64,000 nucleotides of DNA from JAGXQV01 sp041674485 (GCA_041674485.1 JBAYVP010000002.1:14175-78174), one strand, 5' to 3'. Counted from the first letter of the stretch, positions 9,131 through 18,469 are shown. Notes: generated by a model from the letters alone, not told the origin. Translations and numbers: made by a program.

Positions 9131-10093
9131 TTACTTAACCTTCACTGCGACTTCTGTCGGCTTCTTTCTGTTGCCGCCATCTACATATCCGCCGCCGACC
9201 AGTTCTGAACCAGGAGCACGCCCGGTCATTTCGGATTCAATCGTCTCTTGCAACTCCTTGAAATCTGCGCTCTTCGAAGCATTGAGTGCATCTACATCGC
9301 CCTTGATCGGCTTAAAGGTAGATTTAGGGTTAAGGTATGCTTCCACGCTGGTGGGTGGCGGTACATCCTGCATCGCGCGGATAAAGGCAATAATGTCCCA
9401 AATGTCCTGATCCTGCAGCACGTTGCCCCAATTAGGCATGGACGAAGACAGCGATACTTGCTCGCCGCCACCCTTGATCACCGCATACAACTCAAGGTTG
9501 GTCTTCTTGTTCATGTAGTCGCCACGAGTCAATGTTCTTGGGCGCGGGTTCAATTCGGAAGCACTGGGGCCGTCACCATGCATCAACCAACCGTGGCAGG
9601 CGATACAGTAGGAGTAGTAGTAAGTCTTGCCATGGTTCGGGTCAGCACCAGCAACCAGCGTTGCGCCAAATTTTGGCGACCATTGGTTCGTCCACTGATC
9701 GTACACGCTCTTATCCGTCACACCATCGGAAGCAGGAGCTTTTACGCGATCCCACAATTCTGTCTTGAGACCGCCTTTAGCAGCTCCGCCATAACCGCTG
9801 TCCGTTTTGAAGGTCTTGGTGTCGGAGTTGCTGCGCTTGCCTACACCCGTCAAATAATCGAACGGTGCGATACCATAGGTACTGCCGCCTTTACCTTGCT
9901 CCATGTCATCGCCTTCTTTCAGAAACGCGGCCGATGCTTTTTTCGCTTCATCTTCAGTTACGGTAGGGCACTCTACCTTTTGCCCGCCGGCGGTACAACG
10001 CTTCTCCGGTGCAGCAAAAGATGACGCACTTCCCCACATCATGCCCAAACTTGTCACTGCGATCAGGCCTATTTTCAACTTGGCATTCTTCAT
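9131..10093 (-). CDS. Periplasmic monohaem cytochrome c
   Basis: 320 residues with a signal peptide ending near SFAA and a good ribosome-binding site (GGGAG). A single haem site CIACH lies in the middle, followed by a GDGPSASELNPRPR segment and SSMPNWG, which offers an axial Met. About 100 residues before and 90 after the haem domain have no recognised fold; the C-terminus is Gly/Lys-rich. It lies 78 bases downstream of the NosZ-like gene in the same direction. Placement suggests it is the electron donor to that copper protein, an inference from neighbourhood only. Confidence 0.85.
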   Translation of the reverse strand: MKNAKLKIGLIAVTSLGMMWGSASSFAAPEKRCTAGGQKVECPTVTEDEAKKASAAFLKEGDDMEQGKGGSTYGIAPFDYLTGVGKRSNSDTKTFKTDSGYGGAAKGGLKTELWDRVKAPASDGVTDKSVYDQWTNQWSPKFGATLVAGADPNHGKTYYYSYCIACHGWLMHGDGPSASELNPRPRTLTRGDYMNKKTNLELYAVIKGGGEQVSLSSSMPNWGNVLQDQDIWDIIAFIRAMQDVPPPTSVEAYLNPKSTFKPIKGDVDALNASKSADFKELQETIESEMTGRAPGSELVGGGYVDGGNRKKPTEVAVKVK

Positions 10094-10171
10094 TTTTTAA
10101 TTCTCCCTCTTTAGACCACCCCCGCAAGGGGATGGCCGGTTATTCATCCGTATCTGGGCGCAAAGAGTCAA

Positions 10172-11929
10172 TTACAGACCCTTCACACGCTCCGCTACAG
10201 TAAGCTGACCCTCTTCCAACAAACCTGGCAGATGTTGCGCCTTAGCGTAATCACCCACAGCTAGGTTAGATGGCCCAGCCTTAGGATCGTCAACGAAGAA
10301 CGCCGCTCTCATTTCCAGATGCAACGGTCCGCAGAAGTGCGTACAGAAGATTTCATATTCCCCTGCAATATCCGCCGTAAACTCATGCACTGCGGTTACA
10401 CCGCGTGGCAAGTCCATGTTGGAACGCTGACCGTAAGGACCATAAATCGTCAAACCCATGGTGACGTCAGGATTCTTGGTGATGCCAGCCGCCTTGTCGA
10501 TGTTGGTCGCAAACAACCGCACCTTGTCGCCCTTGTTCACCCTGACCTGACGGGGAATGTAGCCGTAGCTGAAGGCCTTCATGTGAATTTCCTTCACGCC
10601 ATCAACCAGCTTGACGCCCGGTGGTGTGGTTTCCTTGGGAATGAAGTAGCGCTTCGATAATGCGCGATGTGGAGGATCCAGCAGATCGGTTCTGCCATTG
10701 ATCAGCCCACCCTGTTCCGCCTCGCCCTTGGTCCAATCCTTGACCAGATAGGACATCAGACCCTTGGCGTTATGCGGCTCACCATCCACCGGCATAATCT
10801 TCAAAGTCTTGCCGTAGGTTGGGCTCTTTTCGCGCGCATCCCACATCTCGAAGTTAACCGGGAATACGATACCGGTTGGGCTGAACAGGCCGGTTGAGAA
10901 CTTGTTCAACGCCATCACATAGGAGTTATCCGGGGAGATGGAAATATGACCCGTTCTATAGTGGGTTGGGATTTCGTCAACCACTTCAAGTTTTTTCAGG
11001 TCGATCTTCACGTTAGCGTCCGCCACGAAGCAGCTCTCATAGGCGTACTTGGAAGTCAGGCCATCCGGGCTGTCTATGCCAGCACGGTAGGAACCGCCAT
11101 CCTTGTTATATACGTCCATGACCGAATGCAGAGGACCCGCGCAAGTCGGTAGAACCTTCTTGACTGCCAATTTCTGTGTGTCGATGATGGTCATGGTCGC
11201 GGAGAGCTTATCGCTCACCAGCACCAAAGTGCTTTCAGGAATGACGTCGGTGCCGTGTGGGTTCTTGCCCACTGGTATTTCCTTGATCAGCTTGAATGGG
11301 CTGGTGGAAAACACGCCCACGGTAGAGTGGTAGTAGTTACCCGCAAAAACATATTTACCATCCCGGCTGGCGTCGATATAGTCCGGCGCGCTTGGGGAAG
11401 GACCCCAGTCGATCACTTCGGTCTTGCCCGTCTTGATCTCGACCTTGGCCATCTTGCCGCTATACTCACCCGTTCCAAACAGATGCTTGCCATCGGTGCT
11501 CATTGCAATATGGTGAACGCCAAACGGGAAAGGCAGCGCGATGACTCTGGCCAAATAGCCAGTTTGAATATCGAACTCGCAAATCGTGTTGGCACCCTTA
11601 TCGTTCAGGTAAACGTATTTGCCGTCCGGCGTACCGTTCTTGTTGCCCTTGTTGCTTCCACCAAATGAAATTTCGTGCGTATCCACGCCGCAATCGATAT
11701 GGCGATAGGTTTTGAAACTGGGAATACCGATGATCGCCATCTTGCCGTCCACACCGCCGGACGAGTACAACAGCATCGGATCAATGGTTGGCGTATCCTT
11801 GCCATCCGGAACCGCAACCTGCCACCCCGGTATGACTTGCGATTTATCCGCAGCCGCATTCGCTGTGCTAGCCATCAAGCAACTCATTGAAAGAGCGCTC
11901 ATCATTAAAAATTTCGTTTTGTTTTGCAT
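10172..11929 (-). CDS. NosZ-family (nitrous-oxide-reductase-like) propeller/CuA protein, Sec-exported
   Basis: 585 residues; start fixed by a GGGGAG site. The signal peptide (1-25, ending TANAA) is Sec-type with no twin arginine. A beta-propeller (about 50-410) keeps NosZ-like segments DGKYVYLNDK, GVHHIAMS and GEPHNAKG. A C-terminal cupredoxin domain has the CuA loop C529xxxC533xxxH537xxM540. Two positions depart from NosZ by eye: the paired His of the DxHH motif reads DTHE (H85-E86), and the His of the first CuA strand (DLTHGF in NosZ) reads DVTMGL, giving M491. No nosDFYL genes are nearby. It may be a divergent Sec-dependent N2O reductase, or a relative with another substrate. Confidence 0.8.
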   Translation of the reverse strand: MQNKTKFLMMSALSMSCLMASTANAAADKSQVIPGWQVAVPDGKDTPTIDPMLLYSSGGVDGKMAIIGIPSFKTYRHIDCGVDTHEISFGGSNKGNKNGTPDGKYVYLNDKGANTICEFDIQTGYLARVIALPFPFGVHHIAMSTDGKHLFGTGEYSGKMAKVEIKTGKTEVIDWGPSPSAPDYIDASRDGKYVFAGNYYHSTVGVFSTSPFKLIKEIPVGKNPHGTDVIPESTLVLVSDKLSATMTIIDTQKLAVKKVLPTCAGPLHSVMDVYNKDGGSYRAGIDSPDGLTSKYAYESCFVADANVKIDLKKLEVVDEIPTHYRTGHISISPDNSYVMALNKFSTGLFSPTGIVFPVNFEMWDAREKSPTYGKTLKIMPVDGEPHNAKGLMSYLVKDWTKGEAEQGGLINGRTDLLDPPHRALSKRYFIPKETTPPGVKLVDGVKEIHMKAFSYGYIPRQVRVNKGDKVRLFATNIDKAAGITKNPDVTMGLTIYGPYGQRSNMDLPRGVTAVHEFTADIAGEYEIFCTHFCGPLHLEMRAAFFVDDPKAGPSNLAVGDYAKAQHLPGLLEEGQLTVAERVKGL

Positions 11930-12098
11930 TATTACTCCCCTTGTTCGCAACTGCTTAATTAATAGGATAGCGTAATGTTTACGCCGACCTTCAAACCAAC
12001 ACATTTACTTAGCTGCCACTACGATTGCTCTTACTCAACACTGTACTGCATTCACTCAAAACTGCCAGCTTCACCATAAACCTTGCAACATCTAACCA

Positions 12099-12131
12099 TG
12101 CGACATATTGTCGCTGCGGCATTTTGTCGCA
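12099..12131. promoter_or_regulatory. Nested inverted repeat upstream of the NosZ-like gene
   Basis: The otherwise empty gap 11930-12355 contains GCGACA-TAT-TGTCGC (12100-12114, perfect palindrome) and a further TTGTCGCA at 12124-12131. Together TGCGACA at 12099 and TGTCGCA at 12125 form an outer inverted repeat. It lies about 170 bases upstream of the start codon of the NosZ-like gene. It could be an operator for a dimeric regulator; I cannot assign it to a known regulator. The rest of the gap shows nothing I can name. Confidence 0.45.
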
Positions 12132-12355
12132 TCATGCCCAAAATGAATACTATCGTCAAGAGAGAGGTGAAAAAATTTACGTTAATGCGGGGTACAAAGA
12201 AAAAAGGCGATATTTTGCACATAACGTGATGAACAAGGCGGGAGCAAAGCACATGCCGAGTGGCAGTTTCTCATCAAGCCCCATGAGAGATAGTGACGTT
12301 TAACCCCCGCTACCAAACCATCCCAATCCGCCAAATTCCACAAACACAACCTATC

Positions 12356-12589
12356 TCACTGCGTTCCACTGCCTCCAGCCTGAATGCCCTGTCCGTCAGA
12401 CACCTGTTTCCCGCTGCGAACCGCACCTATGGCGAACACGCAAGCCCCAAATAAAATGAGAAAAATGAATTTTTCATAAGCGGGCAACCCGCCGCGCAGG
12501 TTCAGCAAGATATCCAGCACACCCAAGGCCATGATGATAAAGCCGAACAATTTGGTCTTTACACCGCGCCTGACGTATTCATTTTCCAT
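12356..12589 (-). CDS. Small protein with two membrane helices
   Basis: 77 residues, start at an ATG preceded by AGGAG. Two hydrophobic segments (about 14-30 and 38-54) are separated by a short loop, and the C-terminus is Gly/Gln-rich. It lies between the NosZ-like gene and the dihaem cytochrome, on the same strand as both. No family recognised. It could be a small membrane subunit of the complex encoded here, based only on position. Confidence 0.6.
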   Translation of the reverse strand: MENEYVRRGVKTKLFGFIIMALGVLDILLNLRGGLPAYEKFIFLILFGACVFAIGAVRSGKQVSDGQGIQAGGSGTQ

Positions 12590-12879
12590 AGCACACTCCT
12601 TGCGGATAAACAGGTTGCGAGTTTCTTGGCAATGCCGCTCGTCCAACTTCGCCGCTGCGATTATTTCACTGTAAGCAAATAAGTGACGTAATCACCTTTT
12701 TCTTGTACTGACTGCATCCTGCTAGATGCGCCTCACAAAATCAAACACCGTCATTCTGACCCCTCGACAAGCCTAGGACAGGCTCAGGACAGGCTGACCT
12801 ACGACCAGGCCGGAATCCAGTCTTATCGACAAACTGGACACCGGCCTCGCTGGCGTAACAATTTCAGAGGCCCCCTGAA

Positions 12880-14412
12880 TCAGGCCGCAGGTTTCTTGGC
12901 AGCGCTACGCGACCACCACAACAGCCCTGCCACAAACAGTCCCGCGACCAGCAACGCCAGAACAATAGGCTTGGAACCGGTAGCCGGCTTCAACAACAGC
13001 CAATACCAGGTAGTCATGGTGTGCTTTGAGCCTTTCTCACTATTATTGCTGCCATCCCAAGCGGCAAAAGCAACCGGAATGAATTTACCCTCGACAAACT
13101 GAATATCCTTCTCGGGTGCGGAAGTAGTGAGCGGCCTGGTTATCAGAGCCTTCCAGGTACCATCGCTATAAATCGCCTTGGCCTTGAGCCCGACCCCGGT
13201 CGCATCGCGTTTCTCAATCGCCTTAAAACCTTTGCTGGTCATCAGACCGAGAGTTTCTGCCGCCTCAGTAGTGCCGCTCTTCCAGTGCCAGATGTTGACC
13301 GGATGCGCGTCATCTCCCATGCCGAAATAAGGCTTTTGCATTTCCTTGGGAATCACGACGGGCAGTTGCACCGCGACGCCGTCTTCCGCAATCGGCGCAT
13401 CGGCCAGCTTACCCGCGCTATCATCCCCCGGAATGCTCTTGGTGCGGTCATCCCACTCCAGCAGCATCGCAATCGACTTGCTGTTATACATCGCGCGCAC
13501 CGTAATGGAGTCATTGGAAGGCGTGAAATAACGCTCCTCGCCGATGATTTGCGGAACCAGAGCGAAAGTGGTCGGGGTAGACTTTTCCCAGCGTTCATCT
13601 TCCGGCGTAGCGGGCAATTCGCCCTCCACCATGTCCGCCTTGACCACGGTGTTTTCCGCATTAACCAGTTTATCGGTCTTGGCTAATGACGCCACATAGT
13701 TAGCTACATGCCAAATTTCTTCGGTCGTGAGCTTCTTTTTACTCGCTGGATCGATGAAGGATGGCATCGCAGTACCAGGGATACCGGTAGAAACCCGCGT
13801 AAAGATGTCCTTCGGATCATTGCTGCCACGGAAAGTCCAAGGCTTGGTCAGATTGCGCGGCCAGGTACGCTCGCCGTTATCTCCTTTGAGCCGCTTGCTG
13901 GCGCTGCCCTTGCCCGACTTGCCATGACATTCCACGCAGCGGTCGCCATCCTCGAACAACTTCTTGCCCTTCTCGATACTCTCGGCAGAGCTTTTGACCT
14001 GCGAGCCGAAGTCGACCTGCTTGGCAGGAGGCTTGTCGAAACCTGCAAAGGTTTTGACATAAGCCACCAAGTCCCACATATCCTGCTCGTTCAGCAAGTC
14101 GCTCCAACCCGGCATGGCGGTGCCCGGCATACCATCGCGTATCATGCGATAGATGTCGTCATCATTGGGCGTCATATCTGCAAAATCGGATGTTTTGATC
14201 TTGTAGTTGCCGGAAGTGAAATCCCGTGGCGGCGGATTGAGACGGTCTTTGGCCGCACCGTCACCCGCACCCTCCGCACCGTGACACCAGGTGCAGCGTT
14301 TGTCATAGATTATCTTGCCCTTGTCGGCTGCACCCGGTTTCGCCGAGGCTGACCCCGCCATAAACAGCGCAGCACAAAAGGTTAGGAAAGCCAGTTTTTT
14401 TACAGAACTCAT
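12880..14412 (-). CDS. Dihaem cytochrome c fused to ethylbenzene-dehydrogenase-type haem domain, membrane-anchored
   Basis: 510 residues. A signal peptide (1-24) is followed by two cytochrome c domains with haem sites C40TWCH44 (axial Met in AMPGW near 100) and C159VECH163. Residues from about 270 to 470 resemble the EB_dh/DMSO-reductase-family gamma subunit fold that binds haem b (segments LLEWDDR and HPVNIWHWK). A C-terminal helix (about 486-505) and basic tail anchor it. NxrC-like subunits of nitrite oxidoreductases share the last domain, but no molybdopterin alpha or iron-sulfur beta subunit is in the window. Upstream genes are two membrane cytochromes and the bd-like subunit, so it is probably part of that assembly. 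The ATG at 14412 is chosen because the signal peptide begins there. Confidence 0.83.
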   Translation of the reverse strand: MSSVKKLAFLTFCAALFMAGSASAKPGAADKGKIIYDKRCTWCHGAEGAGDGAAKDRLNPPPRDFTSGNYKIKTSDFADMTPNDDDIYRMIRDGMPGTAMPGWSDLLNEQDMWDLVAYVKTFAGFDKPPAKQVDFGSQVKSSAESIEKGKKLFEDGDRCVECHGKSGKGSASKRLKGDNGERTWPRNLTKPWTFRGSNDPKDIFTRVSTGIPGTAMPSFIDPASKKKLTTEEIWHVANYVASLAKTDKLVNAENTVVKADMVEGELPATPEDERWEKSTPTTFALVPQIIGEERYFTPSNDSITVRAMYNSKSIAMLLEWDDRTKSIPGDDSAGKLADAPIAEDGVAVQLPVVIPKEMQKPYFGMGDDAHPVNIWHWKSGTTEAAETLGLMTSKGFKAIEKRDATGVGLKAKAIYSDGTWKALITRPLTTSAPEKDIQFVEGKFIPVAFAAWDGSNNSEKGSKHTMTTWYWLLLKPATGSKPIVLALLVAGLFVAGLLWWSRSAAKKPAA

Positions 14413-14431
14413 AATTATTCCCAATCGCAGA

Positions 14432-15214
14432 TTATTCATTTGCCCACGACCTTGGCCGTCTGCCCGTGTAGTCATACAGGTACAGGATAACTTTCCATAT
14501 CTCATCCTCGGTCAAGAAGTTCTGCCAGATGGGCATGGATGAAATCCACGGCGCTGCCTCAGCAGGCAAGCCCGGGCCGCCGGTGGCGATACGCCAGAAC
14601 AGGAAAGATTCCTGCAACTGCGCGATGGTGCCCACGTCCTGGAAATTGAGCGGCGTGGGGTTCAGACCCGATGCATAAGGTCCCTTGCCATCCAATTTGT
14701 CGCCGTGGCAATACTGGCAGTTTTGAATGTAAACATTGCCGCCCGCCTTGACTAGCTCGGCAAACTTTGCCAGATCTTCCTTCTCGAGTTTGCGATAGGG
14801 ATTTTCCAGCTTGGTCAGGTCAAAGCTCTTGCCATACGCCTTAAACTTGTTGGGCGGCGCGGGGTGGATGGTGCGCAGCTCCACCGGTGCCTCGAAACTG
14901 GGCATCAGACTCGAGTAGGTGTAGTAGCCAGCCAGCAGCGGCACAATCACAAATACCACATTGCGCAGCATTTTCTTGGAGGGATCCTCGACCAAAGCCT
15001 TGATGGGACCCACCAGCTCCTGTGCCCCTTCCTCAGTGAAAGTAAATACCATCACAACCCCGGCCACCACGAACACCATATACATGGTAAGCAGGCTCTT
15101 GGGGATCAACTGTCCCAGAATCACGTCGAAAACCAGGATGAAGCTGAAAAATACCCCCAGTATGACCAGGGCGAGTTGCAACAAACGGGGAATGCGTCTT
15201 TTCTGTGTTGTCAT
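14432..15214 (-). CDS. Membrane cytochrome c with three N-terminal helices
   Basis: 260 residues. Three hydrophobic segments (about 13-36, 39-56 and 75-92) precede a periplasmic class I haem domain with CQYCH and a GDKLDGKGPYASGLNP stretch; SSMPIW supplies a likely Met ligand. The gene follows the dihaem cytochrome by a couple of bases and precedes the haem-fusion gene by 19. An integral membrane cytochrome of this layout could dock quinone or oxidase subunits to the soluble cytochromes. No named family recognised. Confidence 0.8.
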   Translation of the reverse strand: MTTQKRRIPRLLQLALVILGVFFSFILVFDVILGQLIPKSLLTMYMVFVVAGVVMVFTFTEEGAQELVGPIKALVEDPSKKMLRNVVFVIVPLLAGYYTYSSLMPSFEAPVELRTIHPAPPNKFKAYGKSFDLTKLENPYRKLEKEDLAKFAELVKAGGNVYIQNCQYCHGDKLDGKGPYASGLNPTPLNFQDVGTIAQLQESFLFWRIATGGPGLPAEAAPWISSMPIWQNFLTEDEIWKVILYLYDYTGRRPRSWANE

Positions 15215-15216
15215 GA

Positions 15217-16026
15217 TTATTTCAACCCTGCCATATAATTAACCAGCAACTCAAGCTCTTGCGCTTTCAATTGCTCCCCATAGGTCTTAGGCATCATGCC
15301 CCCGGCAAATCCTTTTGCGATAACCGCATCGGGATCGAGCAGCGCCTGGCGCAAATATTCCTTGCCCTGCTTTGCACCAATCTTGGACAGATCGGGCCCC
15401 AGCGCGCCAGTCTGATCCAGAATTTTATGGCACATGCCACAGGTATACTTGGCGATGACCTCTTCAGCCGTTTTTAGCGGAGCGGCTTCTTCTGCCTTTG
15501 GCGCCTCTGCACCAGCGGCGGGCATGGCTGGAATAACGACCGTCACTTCGGCACCACCCGAGTCCTGGAGATAGGCGATAACAGCGGCAACTTCGGCCTC
15601 GTTCAGACCGATCCCACCACCCGTCACGTCCGGCATCGGGCTTTCGGTATCGTTGGTTCCCGCTTTACCAAATCCAGAAACCACATAGGCCGAAGGCTTA
15701 ACCATCGCCTCGTGGATATACTCCTCGACCGTTTTTGCCGTACCTTTGTAATTGGGGCTCTTCATATGCTCATCTGCCTTCGCTCCGATCGTGTCGAGCA
15801 TTGGCGCCCGGCCCATCGAGTTATGGCACAGCGTACAAGTCCCCTTGCCGTTATATATCTTGCCGCCCAGCGCGATGAACTGATCCATAGTCATCGCGCC
15901 GAGATCCAGCTTCTCCTCTACGGGGGGCGGCGCGGGTTTAATCGTCGGGATGCCGAAATTCGAATACCCCCAGAATGCACCCACCATCAAGATACTGAAA
16001 ATGGAAACCTTAAGAAAATTGGTCAT
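15217..16026 (-). CDS. Membrane-anchored dihaem cytochrome c
   Basis: 269 residues. The ATG overlaps the stop of the bd-like gene (ATGA) and has a strong GGAAGGAA site. An N-terminal helix (about 5-22) anchors the protein. Two haem domains carry CTLCH and CGMCH, separated by an Ala/Glu-rich linker, and each has a later MP(D/K) Met candidate. The tight overlap indicates stoichiometric production with the bd-like subunit, and suggests this is its cytochrome c partner, replacing the usual quinol donor; that is inference. Confidence 0.85.
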   Translation of the reverse strand: MTNFLKVSIFSILMVGAFWGYSNFGIPTIKPAPPPVEEKLDLGAMTMDQFIALGGKIYNGKGTCTLCHNSMGRAPMLDTIGAKADEHMKSPNYKGTAKTVEEYIHEAMVKPSAYVVSGFGKAGTNDTESPMPDVTGGGIGLNEAEVAAVIAYLQDSGGAEVTVVIPAMPAAGAEAPKAEEAAPLKTAEEVIAKYTCGMCHKILDQTGALGPDLSKIGAKQGKEYLRQALLDPDAVIAKGFAGGMMPKTYGEQLKAQELELLVNYMAGLK

Positions 16027-17948
16027 GCTTGTTCCTTCCAATAACCTTTTGCAACCACATGTTTGCCACTGATCGTGCTCAACCAGAACACAAAGATGAC
16101 CATGGCCATGAATATGAGCGTACCAGTCGATACGATGTTGGCCGCATAACCCAGATCCGGCGTAAAGGCATCCGGAGAATTATCGCGGAATACGTTGGAC
16201 ACATGCCAGTGCTGGCGGATGGCAGAACGGACATAGCCCATCAGCCCCATCAGCCAGGTGAAGGACACCGCCAGCAGAAACAGCGCGTACTGCGAACGGT
16301 TGGGCATACGCCCCCAGTGCAGCGGCGCCACTTCCTTCGCACCCTTGTACATGAACGAGTCAAGCACCAAGCTGAGAATGATGACAACCAAGGTGGTCAG
16401 AACCTGCGGTATGGAGGCCGCAACCTTGTACACCGTATTGGTGAAATAACCGTAATAGATACCCAGCACCAGGATGTTGAGTGCGGCCGTAACAAACAGG
16501 GCGATCTGCGCCGCGTTGCCTGCTTTGACCCAGGAAACGGTAGCAATTTTATTGGCGCGCCGGTAATACAGGAAACTCAAGAAAGTGCCCAAAAGCAAAA
16601 AGTTCACCGCCGTGTTTTTGGCCGGCATGATGCCGAACACCCCCAGATATTGGTGGTACGGTCCGCCCAAGCTCTTGAGTTCTGAATTGGTCAGCACCAG
16701 CGTGTGCGGCGTGAACCACACCAGGAAAGCAGCCACCAGGACAATGGCGATATATTTGATCTTGGGGTTGTAGCGATAAGCGCCATCGCTGCGCCCTATA
16801 CCACACCAGAGATAATAGTTGGCCGACAGGAACAGGGCGCCGATCAGTACGGCCTGGATGATGAACAGCCAGGCAAACGCGCCGCCCATCAGGGTGATAC
16901 CCATTTGCTGGCTATAGGCATATATTTCTGCGGTGAGATAGTAGCCCGCGAAAGGCAACGGCAACAGCGCCGCTATCGCGATGAAGTTGGCGTTGTAACC
17001 CATCCAGTCATAGTGGGCGCGCTCTTTTGCATTTTTGGCGCTAAGAAACTTGAAGGCGGCATAGGCACCCACAACCGAACCGCCATAAGCCACGTTGGCG
17101 ACCACCCGGTGTATGTTGATCGGATTCCACAGGAAGTTGTGAAGCGCAGCCCAGGTATCGCCATGGAACACACCCGCCGGATCCAGGCCCGCCGGGCTCA
17201 TCATGAAAGTCGTCCATGCGTTGGCCAGGAACATCAGCAAGCAACCGACCGCATTGAGCAGCAAACCAAAAGTCAGGTGTACCCACTTCTTGTTGCCACC
17301 CTGGAGCCAGTGCCAGCCATAATAATAAATATACAAGACCGCGCTCTCGGCAAAGAACAGCAGCGCATACGCCCACATGCTTTCCTTGAAGACTGCGGCC
17401 ATATATTTGAATAAATCCGGGTAGAACAGGATCAGACCGAAGGATAGCAAGCCGCCCAGAAGCGCGGTGAGCGAGTAGGCGGTGATACTGACCTTGATGA
17501 ACTCGTAAGCCATGTTATCATAGCGCTCATCCCGTGTCCACATACCGATGGCCTCGATGATGAACACAAACATCGGTACCGCCACGACAAACGCACCAAA
17601 CCACAGATGCAACTGCGCTACCAGCCATACTGCCACCCGTGAATTCACCCCTTGAATCTTGGGGTAATCCGCCTCGGTCAATTTTGGCACGGGGATGGAA
17701 ACCCCCGCCGCCGCATCTGGAGCGGCATCTGCCTTGGCCGCAGCAGCAGCGTGTGCAGGTGCGGGTGCGGCGGGTGCCGCTGCGGATGCTGTCGCTGCGG
17801 CAGGCGCTTCAGCAGCCGCAGGCGCGACCGCAGACGCTGCTGCCTCGGATGCGTTCGCGACAGGCGTGAAGGCAGGCAGCATAAACATGGCGAAAACCGC
17901 CAATAAAAATGCCCCGCCGATTAATCTTATATTATTTCTTGTTAGCAA
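16023..17948 (-). CDS. Cytochrome bd-like oxidase subunit (CydA superfamily)
   Basis: 641 residues from a TTG start with GGGAG eight bases upstream; no ATG is closer. An N-terminal helix is followed by an Ala/Pro-rich linker (about 35-85) and then many membrane helices. CydA-like features: LHLWFGAFVVAVP with an early His, LFFAES (the glutamate helix of CydA), ANAWTTFMMSPAG matching the ANGWMQNPVG region, and NPINIHRVVANVAYGG with the haem-b His. There is no CydB gene. This matches the divergent bd-like proteins of nitrite oxidisers and relatives, for which cytochrome c has been proposed as the electron source. Whether it reduces O2, NO or neither cannot be told from sequence. Confidence 0.8.
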   Translation of the reverse strand: MLTRNNIRLIGGAFLLAVFAMFMLPAFTPVANASEAAASAVAPAAAEAPAAATASAAAPAAPAPAHAAAAAKADAAPDAAAGVSIPVPKLTEADYPKIQGVNSRVAVWLVAQLHLWFGAFVVAVPMFVFIIEAIGMWTRDERYDNMAYEFIKVSITAYSLTALLGGLLSFGLILFYPDLFKYMAAVFKESMWAYALLFFAESAVLYIYYYGWHWLQGGNKKWVHLTFGLLLNAVGCLLMFLANAWTTFMMSPAGLDPAGVFHGDTWAALHNFLWNPINIHRVVANVAYGGSVVGAYAAFKFLSAKNAKERAHYDWMGYNANFIAIAALLPLPFAGYYLTAEIYAYSQQMGITLMGGAFAWLFIIQAVLIGALFLSANYYLWCGIGRSDGAYRYNPKIKYIAIVLVAAFLVWFTPHTLVLTNSELKSLGGPYHQYLGVFGIMPAKNTAVNFLLLGTFLSFLYYRRANKIATVSWVKAGNAAQIALFVTAALNILVLGIYYGYFTNTVYKVAASIPQVLTTLVVIILSLVLDSFMYKGAKEVAPLHWGRMPNRSQYALFLLAVSFTWLMGLMGYVRSAIRQHWHVSNVFRDNSPDAFTPDLGYAANIVSTGTLIFMAMVIFVFWLSTISGKHVVAKGYWKEQA

Positions 17949-18061
17949 GATTTACTCCCGATTTTTTCGATATACCGTATTAGAAAGGCCAGTCCGGTTC
18001 CAGGCACGCTTGCACCATAAACATTAAGGAAGCACCTCCTCAAGCGAAGGCAACCAATCAC

Positions 18062-18178
18062 TTAATGGTTAAACGTCAGCGTCAACCCCTGAAGATGCAT
18101 CATGGCGAAATCCAAACCAAAAAATACGGCGCCAAAGACAACAAACGCACCGACGAATGGTAAAAAATAATCTTTCAT
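18062..18178 (-). CDS. 38-residue single-helix membrane peptide
   Basis: Short frame with ATG at 18178, GAGGG nine bases upstream, and stop at 18062. It encodes a charged start (MKDYF) followed by one hydrophobic helix of about 20 residues and a short polar tail ending FNH. It lies directly between the 63-residue membrane gene (4 bases) and the bd-like gene (about 110 bases), same strand. Size and layout recall CydX/CcoQ-type small oxidase subunits, without recognisable sequence identity. Confidence 0.55.
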   Translation of the reverse strand: MKDYFLPFVGAFVVFGAVFFGLDFAMMHLQGLTLTFNH

Positions 18179-18182
18179 GTCG

Positions 18183-18374
18183 TTACGCCCTCAAAAACCA
18201 CGTAAAAAAAACAATCAATGCAATCAGGGTCGCCACAAAAAAAGCCGGCCCCGCCCAAGGGTACTTCGATTTTTCACTCTCTTCTGGTATCGGATTATGG
18301 TAGAACCCGGTGGCATCGATAAACTTGTCGTTCGGATTCTCGCCGTCCACCTCATGTGTTGCATTTGCGCTCAT
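18183..18374 (-). CDS. 63-residue single-helix membrane protein
   Basis: A polar N-terminal half with the segment FYHNPIPEE is followed by one C-terminal helix (about 41-61, PAFFVATLIALIVFFTWFL). It sits in the minus-strand operon upstream of the 38-residue peptide and bd-like gene. Likely a small accessory subunit or anchor. No family recognised. Confidence 0.6.
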   Translation of the reverse strand: MSANATHEVDGENPNDKFIDATGFYHNPIPEESEKSKYPWAGPAFFVATLIALIVFFTWFLRA

Positions 18375-18426
18375 ACTCCACCCCTTCTATCAGCGATTTA
18401 CCTGCTTGTTGCGGACACAAAACCAC

Positions 18427-18454
18427 CCCAAGGGGAAGAAACCTCCCCCTTGGG
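18427..18454. other. RNA hairpin between two small membrane genes
   Basis: Perfect 9-base arms CCCAAGGGG (18427-18435) and CCCCTTGGG (18446-18454) with a 10-base loop. On the minus strand it follows the 35-residue peptide gene and is followed only by a weak T-run, so it may be an attenuator or mRNA-stability hairpin rather than a full terminator. Confidence 0.45.
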
Positions 18455-18469
18455 ATATCGTCTAGCTTC

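Noticed and set aside
10172..11929. A standard nos operon
   Set aside because: No nosD, nosF, nosY, nosL, nosR or nosC-type genes lie near the NosZ-like gene, and key His positions differ.
12880..14412. Evidence for a nitrite oxidoreductase or other molybdoenzyme in this window
   Set aside because: Only the gamma-subunit-like haem domain is present. No molybdopterin alpha subunit, ferredoxin-like beta subunit or chaperone is seen.
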